A DNA stretch of 64,000 nucleotides from Pelobates cultripes (taxonomy: Eukaryota > Chordata > Amphibia > Anura > Pelobatidae). The DNA is taken from NCBI GenBank assembly GCA_933207985.1, contig OW240917.1, positions 121,155,440-121,219,439 of the forward strand. The letters run 5' to 3'. This document shows, in pieces, positions 12,201 to 23,236 of the stretch. The notes under the pieces were generated by a model, which was given only the letters and a program-made list of their open reading frames with translations, was not told the DNA's origin and made no database searches. A program made the translations under genes and the position numbers. Within the stretch, counting starts at the first letter, position 1. Each line of letters begins with the position of its first letter.

Positions 12201-12764
12201 GGAATGCCATTCAGGCAGAACCATATGATATTTGAAGACGTTTACACATCAGTTGCATGAGGAAGAAATGGAATGTGTGCGTATGTTCTGCCTTCGCAAG
12301 GGCACTTAAAGTTGAAAAGGATTTTTCACTACCGGTACGTGAGAAAGAAGAAGTAATCACGATTAAATAGTTCACAGCAACCTCAAAAAGAAACAAAGTT
12401 CTTGTCAGAACAACGGGTCCACTGGCATTCCTAATGATAGTCCAAACAATATAACGTAGATGAACACTATTTTGTGAATTGAGGTGCACCTTTATTGAGT
12501 TAAAAATCACAGGTGTGCCCAGCACATTACATTAGGATGTGCACCCTAAGAAAAATACCTAGATCCTATATACTTTAAAAAAAAATTGAAAATAAGGCAA
12601 AACAGGCATTTTGGCTCTAATGACCAGCAGTAGGGATGTAAATGGAGATGAAAAGTCAATTAAGGAGGGCACTCACAAACTCATTTACCTTGAAACACAC
12701 TATAAACCAGACAGTTGTGCTCAACTATCCATGCATACACATAGGAGCATAACAACATGGCTAT
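9213..12764. other. Intron sequence with degraded repeats, no gene
   Basis: A diverged direct repeat lies at 9429-9486 and 10008-10063 (both contain ATGTTGTTTTAG...TATACATATAG). A short inverted repeat CCCTCTGCTGA/TCAGCAGAGGG is at about 9884-9907. A frame at 10628-10939 (103 codons) resembles no family I know and has no promoter or splice context. A fragment of a widespread repeat tail lies at 11619-11675. Confidence 0.55.
11619..11675 (+). mobile_element. 3' tail of the GGCGCTATATAAAT repeat family
   Basis: AAAGCGCTGTAAAACAAGTT is followed by GGCGCTATATAAATGTCAAT and an AATAACAATAACG tail. This is the sense orientation of the repeat seen reversed at 7884. The terminal AATAATAA-like tail suggests a non-LTR retroelement or its SINE. 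Confidence 0.6.
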
Positions 12765-13364
12765 TTAAAGGATCACTATAGGGTCAGGAACACAAACATG
12801 TATTCCTGACCCTATAGTGTTAAAACCACCATCTAGCCCCCCTGGTCCCCTCATGCCTCCTTAAATATATCAAAATCTTACTGTATTCAAGCCTGAAGCT
12901 GTAACTCTGCATGCTGTTTGACTCAGAAAAACAAGCAGTCTGCTGACATCATCAGGAGTGGTAGCCTGATCCAATCACAGTGCTTCCCCATAGGATTGGC
13001 TGAGACTGACAAAGAGGCAGATCAGGGGCAGAGCCAGCGTGATTCAAACACAGCCCTGGCCAATCAGCATCTCCTCATAGAGATAAATTGAATCAATGAA
13101 TCTCTATGAGGAAAGTTCAGTGTCTGCATGCAGAGGGAGGAGATACTGAATGTTTTGATACATTTTAGGCAGCCATGACCCAGGAAGGTTCTCTAACAGC
13201 TATCTGAGGAGTGGCCAGTGAAGTTATCAGTAGGCTGTAATGTAAACACTGCATTTTTTCTGAAAATACAGTGTTTACAGCAAAAAACCTAAAGGTAATG
13301 ATTCTACTCACCAGAACAAATACAATAAGCTATAGTTGTTCTGGTGACTATAGTGTCCCTTTAA
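12765..13364 (+). mobile_element. T2/Kolobok-type MITE, family 1, copy 1
   Basis: The element is 12769-13360, flanked by TTAA on both sides. Its termini are AGGATCACTATAGG and GACTATAGTGTCCCT, imperfect inverted repeats beginning AGGRN. Just inside the left end is a hairpin: CTATAGGGTCAGGAACAC pairs with GTATTCCTGACCCTATAG. The interior shares CCATAGGATTGGCTGAGACT and further blocks with the copies at 24310-24903 and 27989-28560. There is no coding sequence. TTAA duplication with AGGRR-type ends is what is described for T2 (Kolobok) MITEs in Xenopus; piggyBac also uses TTAA, so superfamily assignment is inference. Confidence 0.85.
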
Positions 13365-15339
13365 GAAATCTACGTTATTGTATTGAACTGTTAAAAACAA
13401 AATCCAAATTTTATTTTTAAAAAAGTAATAAATACACAAACAGACTATTCATGATTACCAAACGACATCCACTGCATTGGGCCCTAGAAATAATGATCAC
13501 ATTTGCATTAAAGATAATAATATGCTTCCTGCTATAAGTAGTAAAAAGACACACAATTGATACACATTCCAATCAAACAGGAATTGAAGAGTTCAATGAG
13601 AGCAAAACAGCACAAACGAATAATAACCCCCGACATTTCGGCAGAAATGCCCTTTTCCTAATCTCTCTTGATGTAAAAAGAAATGCTCAGGATTTTTATT
13701 TTTCTTAAAAAAACATAGCAAGCTGACCCAAACGCATGCTAATGCGACAAAAGAAACCTAAACAGGTGTCAGGGTAAACAATCTAACCTTGCATTAGGGT
13801 GTGTCTGGGTAGATCCAGCAATCACTTTGTGCAGGTCTATGGTAATAACCTAGTGTTCTAAACTGTGGAATGTACCAGCTCTTTAATAATGGATTAATAA
13901 GTATAAGTGATTAAGACATAATTAAATTCAGTAAAAAGGTTATTTTTGTGCACAAAGATACAAAAAAGGATTGGAAGCACGTTACATCTAATAATGCGTT
14001 GAGTGCACTTGAGCACAAATCATGGCGAGCTGCTGTGCGTATGCATAATACTTGCAAACTGCATTTCCTTCTATTAGTTTCCATTCGGTCCATGCACAAC
14101 AATAATTTATTGCGATGTGCAAGTGGGGGCAACTTTGAGGCTTGCAATCATGATAACTGTGGCCACTACCCAGATCTTTTCACAGAAGGAAGTAGGTTTT
14201 GGCTTTCGAATATTCATGCGATTTAACACTGCAACAGAAAACTCTTCACTCGGTTTGCCTCCGCTTCAAGATCCAACATATTGAGTACATCAATAAACAG
14301 TGAGCTGACTGAGTTATCAAATATCAGTATTAGTATCTGAAGCAGTGTTACATGCATCTGCTGATCTTGTAAATGCGTCTGCTATGTGAGATCACACACA
14401 GAAACATATGACAATTTGAGAATTTATTGTAAGATTTTGTCAACGTAGCTGAGACTCTGCCAAAGTCAGCATTTGTACTGAATAAAGGGGTGTGCTGTGA
14501 ATTGTTGGGCGTAGTATTTCTGAATATCCGGGACAGATAATGTAGTGTCACTCATCAGACATTTGTTTTACACTATAGCACGGTCGCAATCAGCTGTCAC
14601 CACACTACTTGTGTTGGCGGTATAACAAAGGACAGTGACAGTAGATTTTAAAGAACTATTTTTGTGTTGAGAACAGATGGTTGAAAGTGATGTACAATGG
14701 GATTTGATTCAAACTATGGGTCAGAGTATTCTAAAAAGATTAGAACAATTGCCATCTATTTTTTAAATGACATTGCACATCATCAGCAACCATTAAATCT
14801 TTCACCATTTAGGTAACAGTGATAGAACAAAGAAATATAAAGTCAGAGGACCCTAGCTTTTTGGTTTTTCACAATACAAATCATCATAAAATTTCATTAA
14901 TATGGAATTACAACTAGGATTCTGTTCAGACAATATTACAGAGTAAACCAGGTTTGGCCTTTACATTTTCTTTTTAGTCAACATATTCTAAAATAAATGT
15001 TTCTCTGCAATTATCCCTTACTTATCTTCCAGACTGTATTCTTACTGGAAAAGCTCACATAAATGTCTGTGTTAGTTTCTCTCACTTTGTATGTTGAATT
15101 AACAGAGGCCACCCTTGGTGAAAAATACACTCACACATACCCTGTATTCTTATTTTCTGTAGGAGAGAGGTTTTGCCAAGGGGAAACTGCTGTTATTTCA
15201 CCTTGCCCCTTCAGTATACTTCTTTATGTGTAATAAACCACAGTGGAATAGAAGAGGAAAAGTACACAGCCTAAGAGTACACATCCTAATCCCTCACTAC
15301 ATTTCTAGGCAAATATGGAACAGCTGGGATACGGTGCCA
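13365..15339. other. Intron sequence, no gene recognised
   Basis: Around 13630-13680 is CCCCGACATTTCGGCAGAAA, resembling a motif common in amphibian interspersed repeats, too short to assign. Overlapping open frames at 13911-14226 on both strands have no family resemblance. Otherwise plain A+T-rich DNA. Confidence 0.55.
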
Positions 15340-16034
15340 CATGCTTCTTTTTATATTAAACTGATTTAACTGTGATTTATCAGACCATGCAACCTTCTTC
15401 CTTTGCATCATGGTTCACTTCTGATGCTCACGTCCCCAATGAAAGCACTTTCAGAAGTGGACAGAGGTCATTATGAGCACTCTTACCAATATGCAGCAAA
15501 CTGCAATGCACTGTGTGGTTTTTACGGTTTTCTTAAATTTTAGCTACAGTAGTTCTTCTGTGTGATTGGACGAGACAGGCTAGCCTTTGCTAACCACAAA
15601 CATGGCCATTGGAGTAATTAATTGACCTCTATTTGTCTAAATATACATATGGATTAAGGAGAGAGCGCAGGTAACTTTTTTATTTCTTTGGTTTTAACCA
15701 CATACATTAGTGAGGTTTTGGACACCCATGACCCTGACGCCAGTTCACAGGTTGACCTTCCTTGCACAACTTTTGGTAGGTACCAACTACTGCACACCCC
15801 TCACTACTTGTGGTTTTGGAGATGCTTTTACAATTGTCTAGCCAGTACTATTTGGACCTTGTCAATGTCACTCATATCTTTTTGCTTGCCCATTTTTCCT
15901 GCTTCCAACATGTAAACGGACTGCTCACTTAATTACTGCCCAATATATCTCACCCCTTGACAGGTGCCATTGTAACAATATAATCAATGTTATTCACTTC
16001 GCCAGTCAGTGGTTTGAAAGTTGTGGCTGATTAT
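15340..16034 (-). mobile_element. Tc1-like element, right half, degraded (family C)
   Basis: This is the 5' half, on the minus strand, of the Tc1-like element also present at 51506-52480. Shared blocks include ATTTATCAGACCATGCAACC, CTACAGTAGTTCTTCTGTGT, and TGCCCATTTTTCCTGCTTCC, the last covering the start codon region of the transposase. The outer end AGTGGTTTGAAAGTTGTGGCTGAT matches the family's inverted terminus CAGCCACAACATTAAAACC. The left half is missing at about 15340. No open transposase frame remains. Confidence 0.75.
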
Positions 16035-16123
16035 TGTATTACATGAACCACAATTCGGGCGTAGAAAAGTGCCTTTTCATGCTTTAACCAAAATCCATTG
16101 CTGTTTGGACCTAAAGAAATATA

Positions 16124-16289
16124 TATATAATAAGCCAAATAGTAAAGTAATGTGGCTGCACTCACGGATTTCCACTTTACTTTACTATTTGGATACTCAA
16201 GCCCTGGTATTGCACCCGGTTTGGCAAGTTTGAAGCCTGAGTGAGTGCAAGGTACAGTTTATATATTTTTTTTTTTATATAATAAGCCA
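16124..16289. mobile_element. Short insertion with 14-bp direct flanks
   Basis: TATATAATAAGCCA occurs at 16124-16137 and 16276-16289 and brackets a 138-bp insert ending in a run of T. The insert has an internal inverted repeat, CCAAATAGTAAAGTAATGTGG near its left side against CCACTTTACTTTACTATTTGG. The flanks look like a retroposon target duplication. The T-run is at the right end, which would put it at the 5' side of a minus-strand poly-A element, so orientation is unclear. Confidence 0.45.
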
Positions 16290-16491
16290 TATATTATTAA
16301 CTGCAGTGTGGACTATACCTAGATATTGGAAGTCACCTACTATTCCATGTATCAAGGAGGTTCTACACCCTGTTCCAAATTATTATGCAAATTATTTACC
16401 TAAATAATTGATGTAAATAACAGTCAGGATAATTCTCATGTTATCAACTATTAATAGTACAATTCAAATATTGAACAAACCTCCTAATGAT

Positions 16492-16592
16492 AAATGTAAA
16501 GGCTTGGCCTGCAGTTGTGGGAGGGGCACATTCCCTACATAAACCCCCTACTCACCTTCCTCCGTCCCGTACGTATTTTAGTGATTCGCATG
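16492..16592 (+). repeat. Split direct repeat A1
   Basis: Starts AAATGTAAAGGCTTGGCCTG and ends TTTTAGTGATTCGCATG. It differs from A2 (20760-20860) at only a handful of positions by eye and has the same length of 101 bp. Confidence 0.9.
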
Positions 16593-19424
16593 TCCACTAT
16601 TTCCGGTTGCCATCTCCCCCTCGCCTGGTCCCTCGCGGTTCTCCTTGTCTGGCTTGCTGTTCCCCCGCTGTTTTCGTCCGTGGTCCTTTCTGGGCTCTGC
16701 TCCGGTCGGCTTTCCGTCCAGTCTACTCTTCTGGTCTTGTGAGTTTACTAACCTCCGTTCAGGAGTCTTTCCCTCCCCTTGTTTCCTGTTGCGCTCATGG
16801 TTCCGGGGGTTCGTGGCTGTCTGGCATTCACCGTTTTTTCCCACGAACGGTCATTTCTTTCTTTTTTTCCTGCTCCAGTGCCGTTTTTATTTAGGGCAGT
16901 TTTGCTTTATTTTGTCAGTTTTGTTTCTACTTAGAGCAGTTTTGCTTTATTTTGGGCTGTTTTGTTTTTATTTTGGGAAGTTTGTTTTAATTGGGGCAGT
17001 TTTTCTCCTACTACGGGCACAAGGTCATTTCTCATTCTGCATATATTAAACGCACACTTTGTATTGCTGTAGGTGACCCGAATCCACCACTCATTTATAA
17101 CAGCTGGTATTATAGAACCATGTTAATTGTACTGGGAGGCATTCTCCAAACCACTTAATACAGCCAGTCTGTGTACTATTACGCAGAAGTTACAACATAC
17201 ACTTCACGTGTATGGTTTTTCTAGTGATGGAAAAACAAAATGCTTTTTTTTTTGGGGGGGGGGGGTTGTTTGTTTCTTTTGCAAAACTATGGTTTAACAG
17301 GATTGCTGGATTTTCTGCTTTACCAGTGTATATATGTACAAATTGTGCTCCTTCACTGCTCTTTTGGTCCAGTCCACCTGGTGTTGTTGGGTAACAAGTA
17401 GTTTCTAAATAAATAATGTAAATCGTAATGGTACAAAGTATTCCACATACCATGCTATTTTTAGATATATGTAATTCTGTTATTGCGTCCAGCCGCCTCC
17501 ATCGTCTCATGTGAATCATCCTGGGGGATCTGATCACTAACCATTACAGCTGCTTCCTACAATAAGGAACCTTTTGGTTTTATACAGTACGTACAGAGAA
17601 TGCTAACTGCTCCCACTCTACTGGGAAACTGTCACGTCTGTTTTTACTATATATCAAATTGGGTTTCTACGCTCAATTATAAACCTCAGTCCATGGTTCA
17701 GAATATCCTGGGTATCCGCATAGCACCTGGCCAGATAAAGAGATGGGGGGAACCGTAACTGCGTCTATTAACAGAGTTTTCACAGGTGATATGTATACGG
17801 CACAACTCCACGGTAACGTGTTGTTATATCACTGTGGCTTAGCTCTGTGGTAACATATTGTGACATTTTACTTTATCGCTTCCCAGTAAGATCGAGAAAA
17901 ATAAATAAATAAATTAAAAGCGCATATATGCCATTGTTATAGCCTTCTGAGCCACGTGGGGGGCTATTCACACGTACACGCATTCTATTTCATATTTTCA
18001 TACGTACTCCTCTCTCACTCACTACCCTCCCCTCTTAGTTAGTTAATGCTGGATGTCAGGGTCCTAGGTGTCCACTAGTGGTAATTCCCTCTGGCTTCTT
18101 CGCCTTCGGTTAGTGGTCCCGCGAGGCCATACCCATCCTCATACTCTGAGGTATTATGCCCCTCGGGCCTAATCATAGTTAGTCGCCTCGCATCGTGGCA
18201 TAGAAAGAGCCTCACCTGTCACTCCCATTCTATCTTATGTTTAAATGTCACCGAGAGGCCAATACCCCGCCACAGCATTTCAGTGGCCATGTTATCCCCT
18301 CGCGCCAACTCATAGATAGAGCCTCTCACGCCACTTGGTATCTAGCAGGGCCTCACCTGTCACCAAACCTAGTTTTTAATTTTTTCGCCTTTTTGGCATT
18401 AGTTAGTAGGCCAGCACGCACACTCACACACTTTCACACTCACGCGCACATTGGGTCGTTTATGCGCTGTTTTATTCATCTCTTTTTTTCTAGCAGGTCT
18501 CCGCTGCTAGGCGTAGCCGTGGTATTTCTCCGCCCGGGCTCTCTGGCTAGCTCTGGTTCTAATCGCGCTGTGGAGTTTCGGCTACTCCTGCCTTCTTTCC
18601 GGGTCCTGGGCGCTTCCTCGCTTCGCTCCCGTTCTCGTGAGTCAACTTATTCCCCTCATCCCGGCAGCCTTCCGGTCAGCTGCACTCTCGGTGTCTGTCC
18701 GCCTCCACGGGTAACGCTGTTGCTGGAGGGGGCCGCGAGTTCGCACTTCTCCGTTCTTCACCACCCTGGTCATCTTTGCTGCTGTCGTCTATGGGGCGAT
18801 GTCGGATGGTAGTTTAGGGCAACTGGCATCTGCCGCTTTGGCTAGATCCACACCGGACTTCCTGCACCTTTATTTTCGTACGATCGGTCCTGTGCCTCTT
18901 CTGCTCTTTCCAACGTGGCTCTGCCTACGGCCTCCCCCGTAGCCGCTACCATTCCTGGCATTTCAGGGCCTGATCGCAGGCTGCCAGCCTCATGAGCTCG
19001 TGGTCGTCATCTTTCACGTCTGGCTCTCTTTTTTTCTAGCACTCATGGTGCATGAGTTAGGACCTTTCTTCCCCTTTGAGGCTCCTTTCTCACATATCCT
19101 GTTGCTGTCTCTGTTGATATGTTGTCTGCGATTGATTTTCGCTTCTTTTGCCACCTCTTACTTGCATCATCTGTGATCGATTTTCACTTCTTTGCCACTT
19201 CTTACTTGCATCAACTCTACTTATCCAGTCTACAACTTCACATGTTGTACAGGTTTCATTCACATATACCAGATTATTACCACACTCAAGGCGTTTCAGG
19301 TTCTGGGAATTTTCAATTTACAGATTTCCCATCAACATCCAAGTATTTCAATCACTATCAGACCTATTTCATGCCTGTCATCACGTTCCGGGCATCAACC
19401 TTCAATGTAGGGCGATAACTGCTT
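16593..19424 (+). other. Body of the DIRS-like element, no intact gene
   Basis: Contains T-rich imperfect repeats (TTTTGCTTTATTTTG and variants, 16870-17010). A pair of related blocks lies around 18181-18230 and 18294-18360, both with CATAGA(T)AGAGCCTC and CACCTGTCACC. A G+C-rich stretch lies at 18480-19060. Open frames up to 191 codons (18237-18812) have biased composition and no motif I recognise. Their serine/arginine richness is explained by base composition. Confidence 0.5.
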
Positions 19425-19615
19425 GATCCAAAGATAAATCCGACTGCCGTTCTGGGGTCAAGAAGGAATTTTTTCCCTGGCTTGTTGCAAATTGGAAAGC
19501 GCTTCAAACTGGGTTTTTCACCTTCTTTTGGATCAACCGTTTTAATCACAAATACGAGGTAGGCCGGACTTGGGGGACGCTGGTCTCTTTTTCAGCGAAG
19601 TAACTATGTAATGTA
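19425..19615 (+). mobile_element. Conserved LINE-like 3' module
   Basis: CTTGATCCAAAGATAAATCC, GGGGTCAAGAAGGAATTTTT, TTGCAAATTGGAAAGCGCTT and the ending AGTAACTATGTAATGTAG form a module I know as common in fish and amphibian interspersed repeats, usually as a 3' end with a TATGTAA-type tail. It lies within the body of the DIRS-like element. Whether it is part of that element or a separate insertion is not resolved; no flanking duplication was seen. Confidence 0.5.
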
Positions 19616-19864
19616 GTCGTCGAGCCACTATACCTGCTTTCAAAGTTTCTTGGGGTCCCACATATTTCCCACAGCCACCTCGTCATATTGCAGCATTGTC
19701 TCAGGAAGTCTCACCTATTCATGCAGTCTATTGGTTACCCTCTCTACCCCACACTTAGGTTTCCCTAGTTGGCCAACTCGTTTAACAGACCTTACTTCCC
19801 CCTTGCCCAATTTAGAGTGCCGGTTAAAGTGCCGAGCACCTAACTACTCGCTACCATACAGCTA

Positions 19865-20639
19865 GGCAATTAGGGTTTTTTTTTTTTTTTTTTAATTCTT
19901 TATTTTTCTGTGCACAGTTGTACATGCGAGTTACATTCAGCATTTCATGAGATCGTAAGTTTGCAAATATTCAACAGTAGCAGGTAATCCCTTGGCATGT
20001 GGGGTTGGTGTTAGGCTTTTCGGTGAAATGCGTATGGTAAGCACTTTATTATTTCGGCCATGTTTGGGAACAAATCCGGGGCTAGCTAGATGTCTGCAGG
20101 CTAGTGATTGAATTGTGTTGCGCTCCCGGGGTACTACAGGCATGGGGTGTGGTGTATGCTCCTTTGTGGTGCATGAGGCTGCAGGGCTGCGTAGGAGCCT
20201 ACACATGTGTGGTGTCAGGTTGGCGTCTATGTGCGTTAATAGTGCCAGGGTGTGTGTACCTACTGGGTACTATATGCTGAGTGATATTCGTGTTCGTGTG
20301 GACGTTGATCCGGTCGATGACTTGGTGGTGGACTGGCACGCTTAGTGTTACCCCTAACCTAAGAGGGTGGCGGGGGGGGGTGTTTAAGGCGCTTCTTGTT
20401 GCCAGGATTGGTGTGGCACGGTAGGCCGCGGTTTTGCGCCGCTGCCTGGGTTGCTTGGCGGCTTGAAAAAAGGGCATCAAACTGCTCGCCCCAACGTCGT
20501 GGTGCTGGAAATGCACTTTGTTTTGCCAGATGGCCCCTGTGTCGGGTGATTTTAGCAAGATTGTGGTCGGCAATCTGGGAGCTGCGTAAGATGGCGTCTA
20601 TACAGGTTGGTCATCAGGCTCCGCCCCCGGCAATTAGGG
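19865..20639 (-). mobile_element. L1-type retroposon inserted in the DIRS-like body
   Basis: GGCAATTAGGG at 19865-19875 and 20629-20639 is a perfect 11-bp target duplication; the following T bases may extend it. On the minus strand the insert begins GGGGGCGGAGCCTGATGACC and ends in a long A tail (20 or more T on the plus strand from 19876), preceded by AATAAAGAATT. It is about 750 bp with no reverse transcriptase. Overlapping minus-strand frames (19937-20206, 20199-20573) resemble no protein I know. It is either a short L1-mobilised element or an L1 copy with a large internal deletion. Confidence 0.8.
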
Positions 20640-20686
20640 TTTTGTTGATTGTTTAAGTTTCTGGCAGGCATCTATTTTTGCCCTCT

Positions 20687-20757
20687 TATTACAGGCCTAC
20701 CACAACGTCGATTCCGGCACACCACAACCGACTTATTTCCCCCTTTCCTATACGGCC
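20687..20757 (+). repeat. Split direct repeat B1
   Basis: Starts TATTACAGGCCTACCACAAC and ends CCTTTCCTATACGGCC. It is 71 bp long, equal in length to B2 (20906-20976), with three substitutions noted by eye. Confidence 0.88.
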
Positions 20758-20759
20758 AC

Positions 20760-20860
20760 AAATGTAAAGGCTTGGCCTGCAGTTGTGGGAGAGGCATGTT
20801 CCTTACATAAACCCCCTACTCACCTTCCTCCGTCCCGTATGTATTTTAGTGATTCGCATG
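20760..20860 (+). repeat. Split direct repeat A2
   Basis: Second copy of A1, beginning two bases after B1 ends. The B1-A2 contact is the diagnostic part of the split-repeat arrangement. Confidence 0.9.
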
Positions 20861-20905
20861 ATTCTAATTCATACTTTTCATTACACCTCATGGGTGGGCC
20901 TCTTT

Positions 20906-20976
20906 TATTACAGGCCTACCACAACGTCGGTTCTGGCACACCACAACCAACTTATTTCCCCCTTTCCTATACGGCC
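20906..20976 (+). repeat. Split direct repeat B2
   Basis: Second copy of B1, separated from A2 by 45 bp. Immediately after it the Tc1-like sequence resumes, so B2 marks the right edge of the DIRS-like element. Confidence 0.88.
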
Positions 20977-21216
20977 TTATTTGCCCCTCACACAACAGTA
21001 TTTTTTTAAACATAAAAAACTTACAATGTACGGTTCCAAATTATTACACACAGTAAGTTTCAAAACACTTTACAGGTTGTAAAGAACTGAAAATTTTCAT
21101 TTGTTGTGTTTGCAGCATATTTACTAAAATCAAAAGCTATTTCAATCAAACTTATAACAACATTTTAACTTTTTAAACATTTTAACAGGTCACGTTACAT
21201 TTTAACATAGGACCCC

Positions 21217-22189
21217 TTATTTGATAGCAACTTCACAAGTCTTGCATCCATTGAACTTGTGAGTTTTTGGACAGTTTTGTTTGAATATGTTGAAGATGTC
21301 AGAATAGCCTCCCAGAGCTGCTGTTTGGATGCAAACTGCCCCCACCCTCATAGATCTTTTGCTTGAGGATGCTCCAAAGGTTCTCAATAGGATTGAGGTC
21401 AGGGGGGATGGAGGCCACACCATGACTTTCTCTCCTTTTATCCACATAGCAGCCATTGATGCAGAGGTATTATTTGCAGCATGAGATGGTGCATTGTCAT
21501 GCATAAAGATGATTTTATTATCGAAAGCATAGTTCTTCCTTCTGTACCAGGGAAGAAAGTGGTCAGTCAGAAACGCCACATACTTTGCAGAGGTCATCTT
21601 TACACGTTCAGGGACCCTAAAGGGGCCGACCAGCTCTCTTCCCATGATTCTGGCCCAAAACATGACTCCACCACCGCCTTGCTGACGTCGCAGCCTTGTT
21701 GGAACAGGGTGGCCGTCCACCAACCATCCACTACTCCATCCATCTGGACCATCCAGGGTTGCACGGCACTCATCAGTGAACAGGACTGTTTGAAAATTAG
21801 TCTTCATGTATTTTTCTGCTTGTGAGCATTGGTTAGTGGTGGCCGAATAGAAGGTTTATGCACAGTTGCAAGACTCTGGAGGACTCTACACCTTGATATC
21901 TGTGGGACTCCAGTGGCACCAGCAGCTTCAAATATCTGTTTGCTGCTATGTAATGGTATTTTAGCAGCTACTCTCTTGATCCGATGCATGGATCTGGCAA
22001 AAATCTTCCTCAATGTGCCTTTATCTGCACGAACCCGTCTGTGCTCTGAATCAGCCACAAATCTCTTAATAATGCGATGATCACGCTTACGTTTTCGTGA
22101 AATATCTATGTTTATGTTTTCATACCTCGTCCAAGGCATTGAACTTTTTTACTCTTTTTGGCAGCAGAGAGATCCTTTTTCTTCCCCAT
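21217..22189 (-). pseudogene. Tc1-like transposase, frameshifted
   Basis: Minus strand. The probable start is ATG at 22189 (MGKKKDLSAAKKSK), typical of this Tc1-like group. It is followed by a Paired-like DNA-binding region (RKRKRDHRIIKRF; FEAAGATGVPQISRCRVLQS) and then the DDE domain: FTDECRATLDGPDGW with the first aspartate, and FMHDNAPSHAA with the second. The third acidic position is lost in the reading frame, because the run of C before the expected D-L-N-P-I-E motif lacks one base (near 21405). Other frame breaks lie near 22125 and between HKQKN and the next block at about 21805. The element is dead but young enough that most of the protein is readable. Confidence 0.88.
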
Positions 22190-22685
22190 ATTGCATGAAA
22201 ATGGTGCTCTGCTTAATAATGTGGAACACCCTCCTTTAGTAGTTTTTCCTTAAATTGGGCTCACCTGGCAATCTAATTATCACAGGTGTCAGAGATTGTT
22301 TTCAGTGATCAAAAGAGCCCTGAGACACCATGCCATCCATGAGTTAAACTGAAAAACAAAATATTTAATCTTTGTGACACTTAAATAGAATTTGCATAAT
22401 CATTTGGAACAGGGTGTATACCTAGTGTTGCATAATATAAGATACAAAATAGCTCTTAGACAGTCATCTTCTTTAAAGGATCAACTAAAATGTCAGTGGA
22501 ACACATGGAAAGACAAAGTTAAGTTATCTTCTCTATAATTATCTGTGTTCTTAATGGTCATATCCAGAAAATGAGATCTTTGGTGCTGTTGCATAGTGAA
22601 CCGAATGTCAGGGTAACACAATTCATTTCTTGTCAACAAAGCGCCACCACAGCATACGTCTCAAACAAATGATGTCTGTATACAT

Positions 22686-22880
22686 TATTTTTTCTTTTTC
22701 CCAATTCTTTATTTTTGCTGTGCAAGAATTAAACAGAAAATCCTGCAATGACCCAACAGCATTTGCAAGATTAACATTATACAAGTCAAAACAGTTGCGA
22801 GACATATGAAAGTACTGCAAACTTTTATATTCGATTCAGGCTAGGCTAACCTGTGTAGACATAATTTAGGCTCTAATTTG
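22686..22880 (-). mobile_element. L1-type 3' end fragment
   Basis: TTTTTTCTTTTTCCCAATTC then TTTATTTTTGCTGTGCA resembles the reversed 3' end of the element at 19876 (TTCTTTATTTTTCTGTGCACA). This suggests a minus-strand copy with its A tail at the left. No target duplication was identified. Confidence 0.4.
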
Positions 22881-22997
22881 ACCAGTAGGGAAAGCTATCC
22901 AGACAAGATAGTAACTAGTAAGATGAGAAAATCCTAAATGTAAGAACACACGCTAAAACATTTGATCCATTGGTGTCTACTTATTATATCACCGCAT

Positions 22998-23236
22998 TTA
23001 AAGGACCACTATAGTGCCAGGAAAACAAACTTGTTTTTCTGGCACTATAGTGTTAATAGGTCCCCCCCACCCTCATGGCCCCCCTCCCGTCAGGCTCTAG
23101 GGAAGGAAGGGCTTAAATTCTTACCTTTCTCCAGTGCCGGGCTCCCTCGGCACTGGGGACTCTCCTCCCTTTTTCGCTGAATGCGCATGCGCGGCAAGAG
23201 CCACGCACGCATTCAGTCAGTCCATAGGAAAGCATT
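22998..23236 (-). mobile_element. T2-type MITE, family 2, truncated copy
   Basis: TTAA followed by AGGACCACTATAGTGCCAGG and the hairpin around TTTTTCTGGCACTATAGTG. The same G+C-rich interior as family 2 follows, with CTGAATGCGCATGCGCGGCA and CATAGGAAAGCATTCTC. The homology stops near 23236, about half way, so the other end is lost. Confidence 0.75.

Larger units (their letters stand above)
16492..20976 (+). mobile_element. DIRS-like retroelement with split direct repeats (A1-body-B1-A2-B2), non-autonomous
   Basis: A 101-bp block (A1, 16492-16592) recurs as A2 (20760-20860), and a 71-bp block (B1, 20687-20757) recurs as B2 (20906-20976). The order A1-body-B1-A2-B2, with B1 abutting A2, is the split direct repeat described for Ngaro- and PAT-type tyrosine-recombinase retrotransposons. 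The element interrupts a Tc1-like element without an obvious target duplication, as expected of integration by a tyrosine recombinase. The 4.1-kb body is G+C-richer than its surroundings but I see no reverse transcriptase, RNase H or recombinase frame. A short ATG frame near 18799 (MSDGSLGQLASAALARS) could be a relic of a gag start. Orientation is taken from the repeat order. Confidence 0.8.
16364..22418 (-). mobile_element. Tc1-like element (family A) split by a DIRS-like insertion
   Basis: The termini are CACCCTGTTCCAAATTATTA from 16366 and the matching GCATAATCATTTGGAACAGGGTG ending at 22416, each flanked by TA, the Tc1/mariner target. Removing the insert at 16492-20976 leaves about 1.57 kb, the normal length of a Tc1-like element. 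The transposase is on the minus strand (21217-22189) and is frameshifted. Sequence such as GTTCCAAATTATTACACACA near 21035 belongs to the Tc1 part just after the inserted element. Confidence 0.9.

Noticed and set aside
18237..18812. 191-codon frame in the DIRS-like body, considered as a gag gene
   Set aside because: No zinc knuckle or other motif, and the composition follows the local G+C-rich pyrimidine bias.
16364..22418. Reading A1 and A2 as simple LTRs of a 4.4-kb retrovirus-like element
   Set aside because: The second repeated pair (B1, B2) and the B1-A2 contact do not fit simple LTRs, no TG...CA ends or short target duplication was seen, and no gag-pol frame is present.
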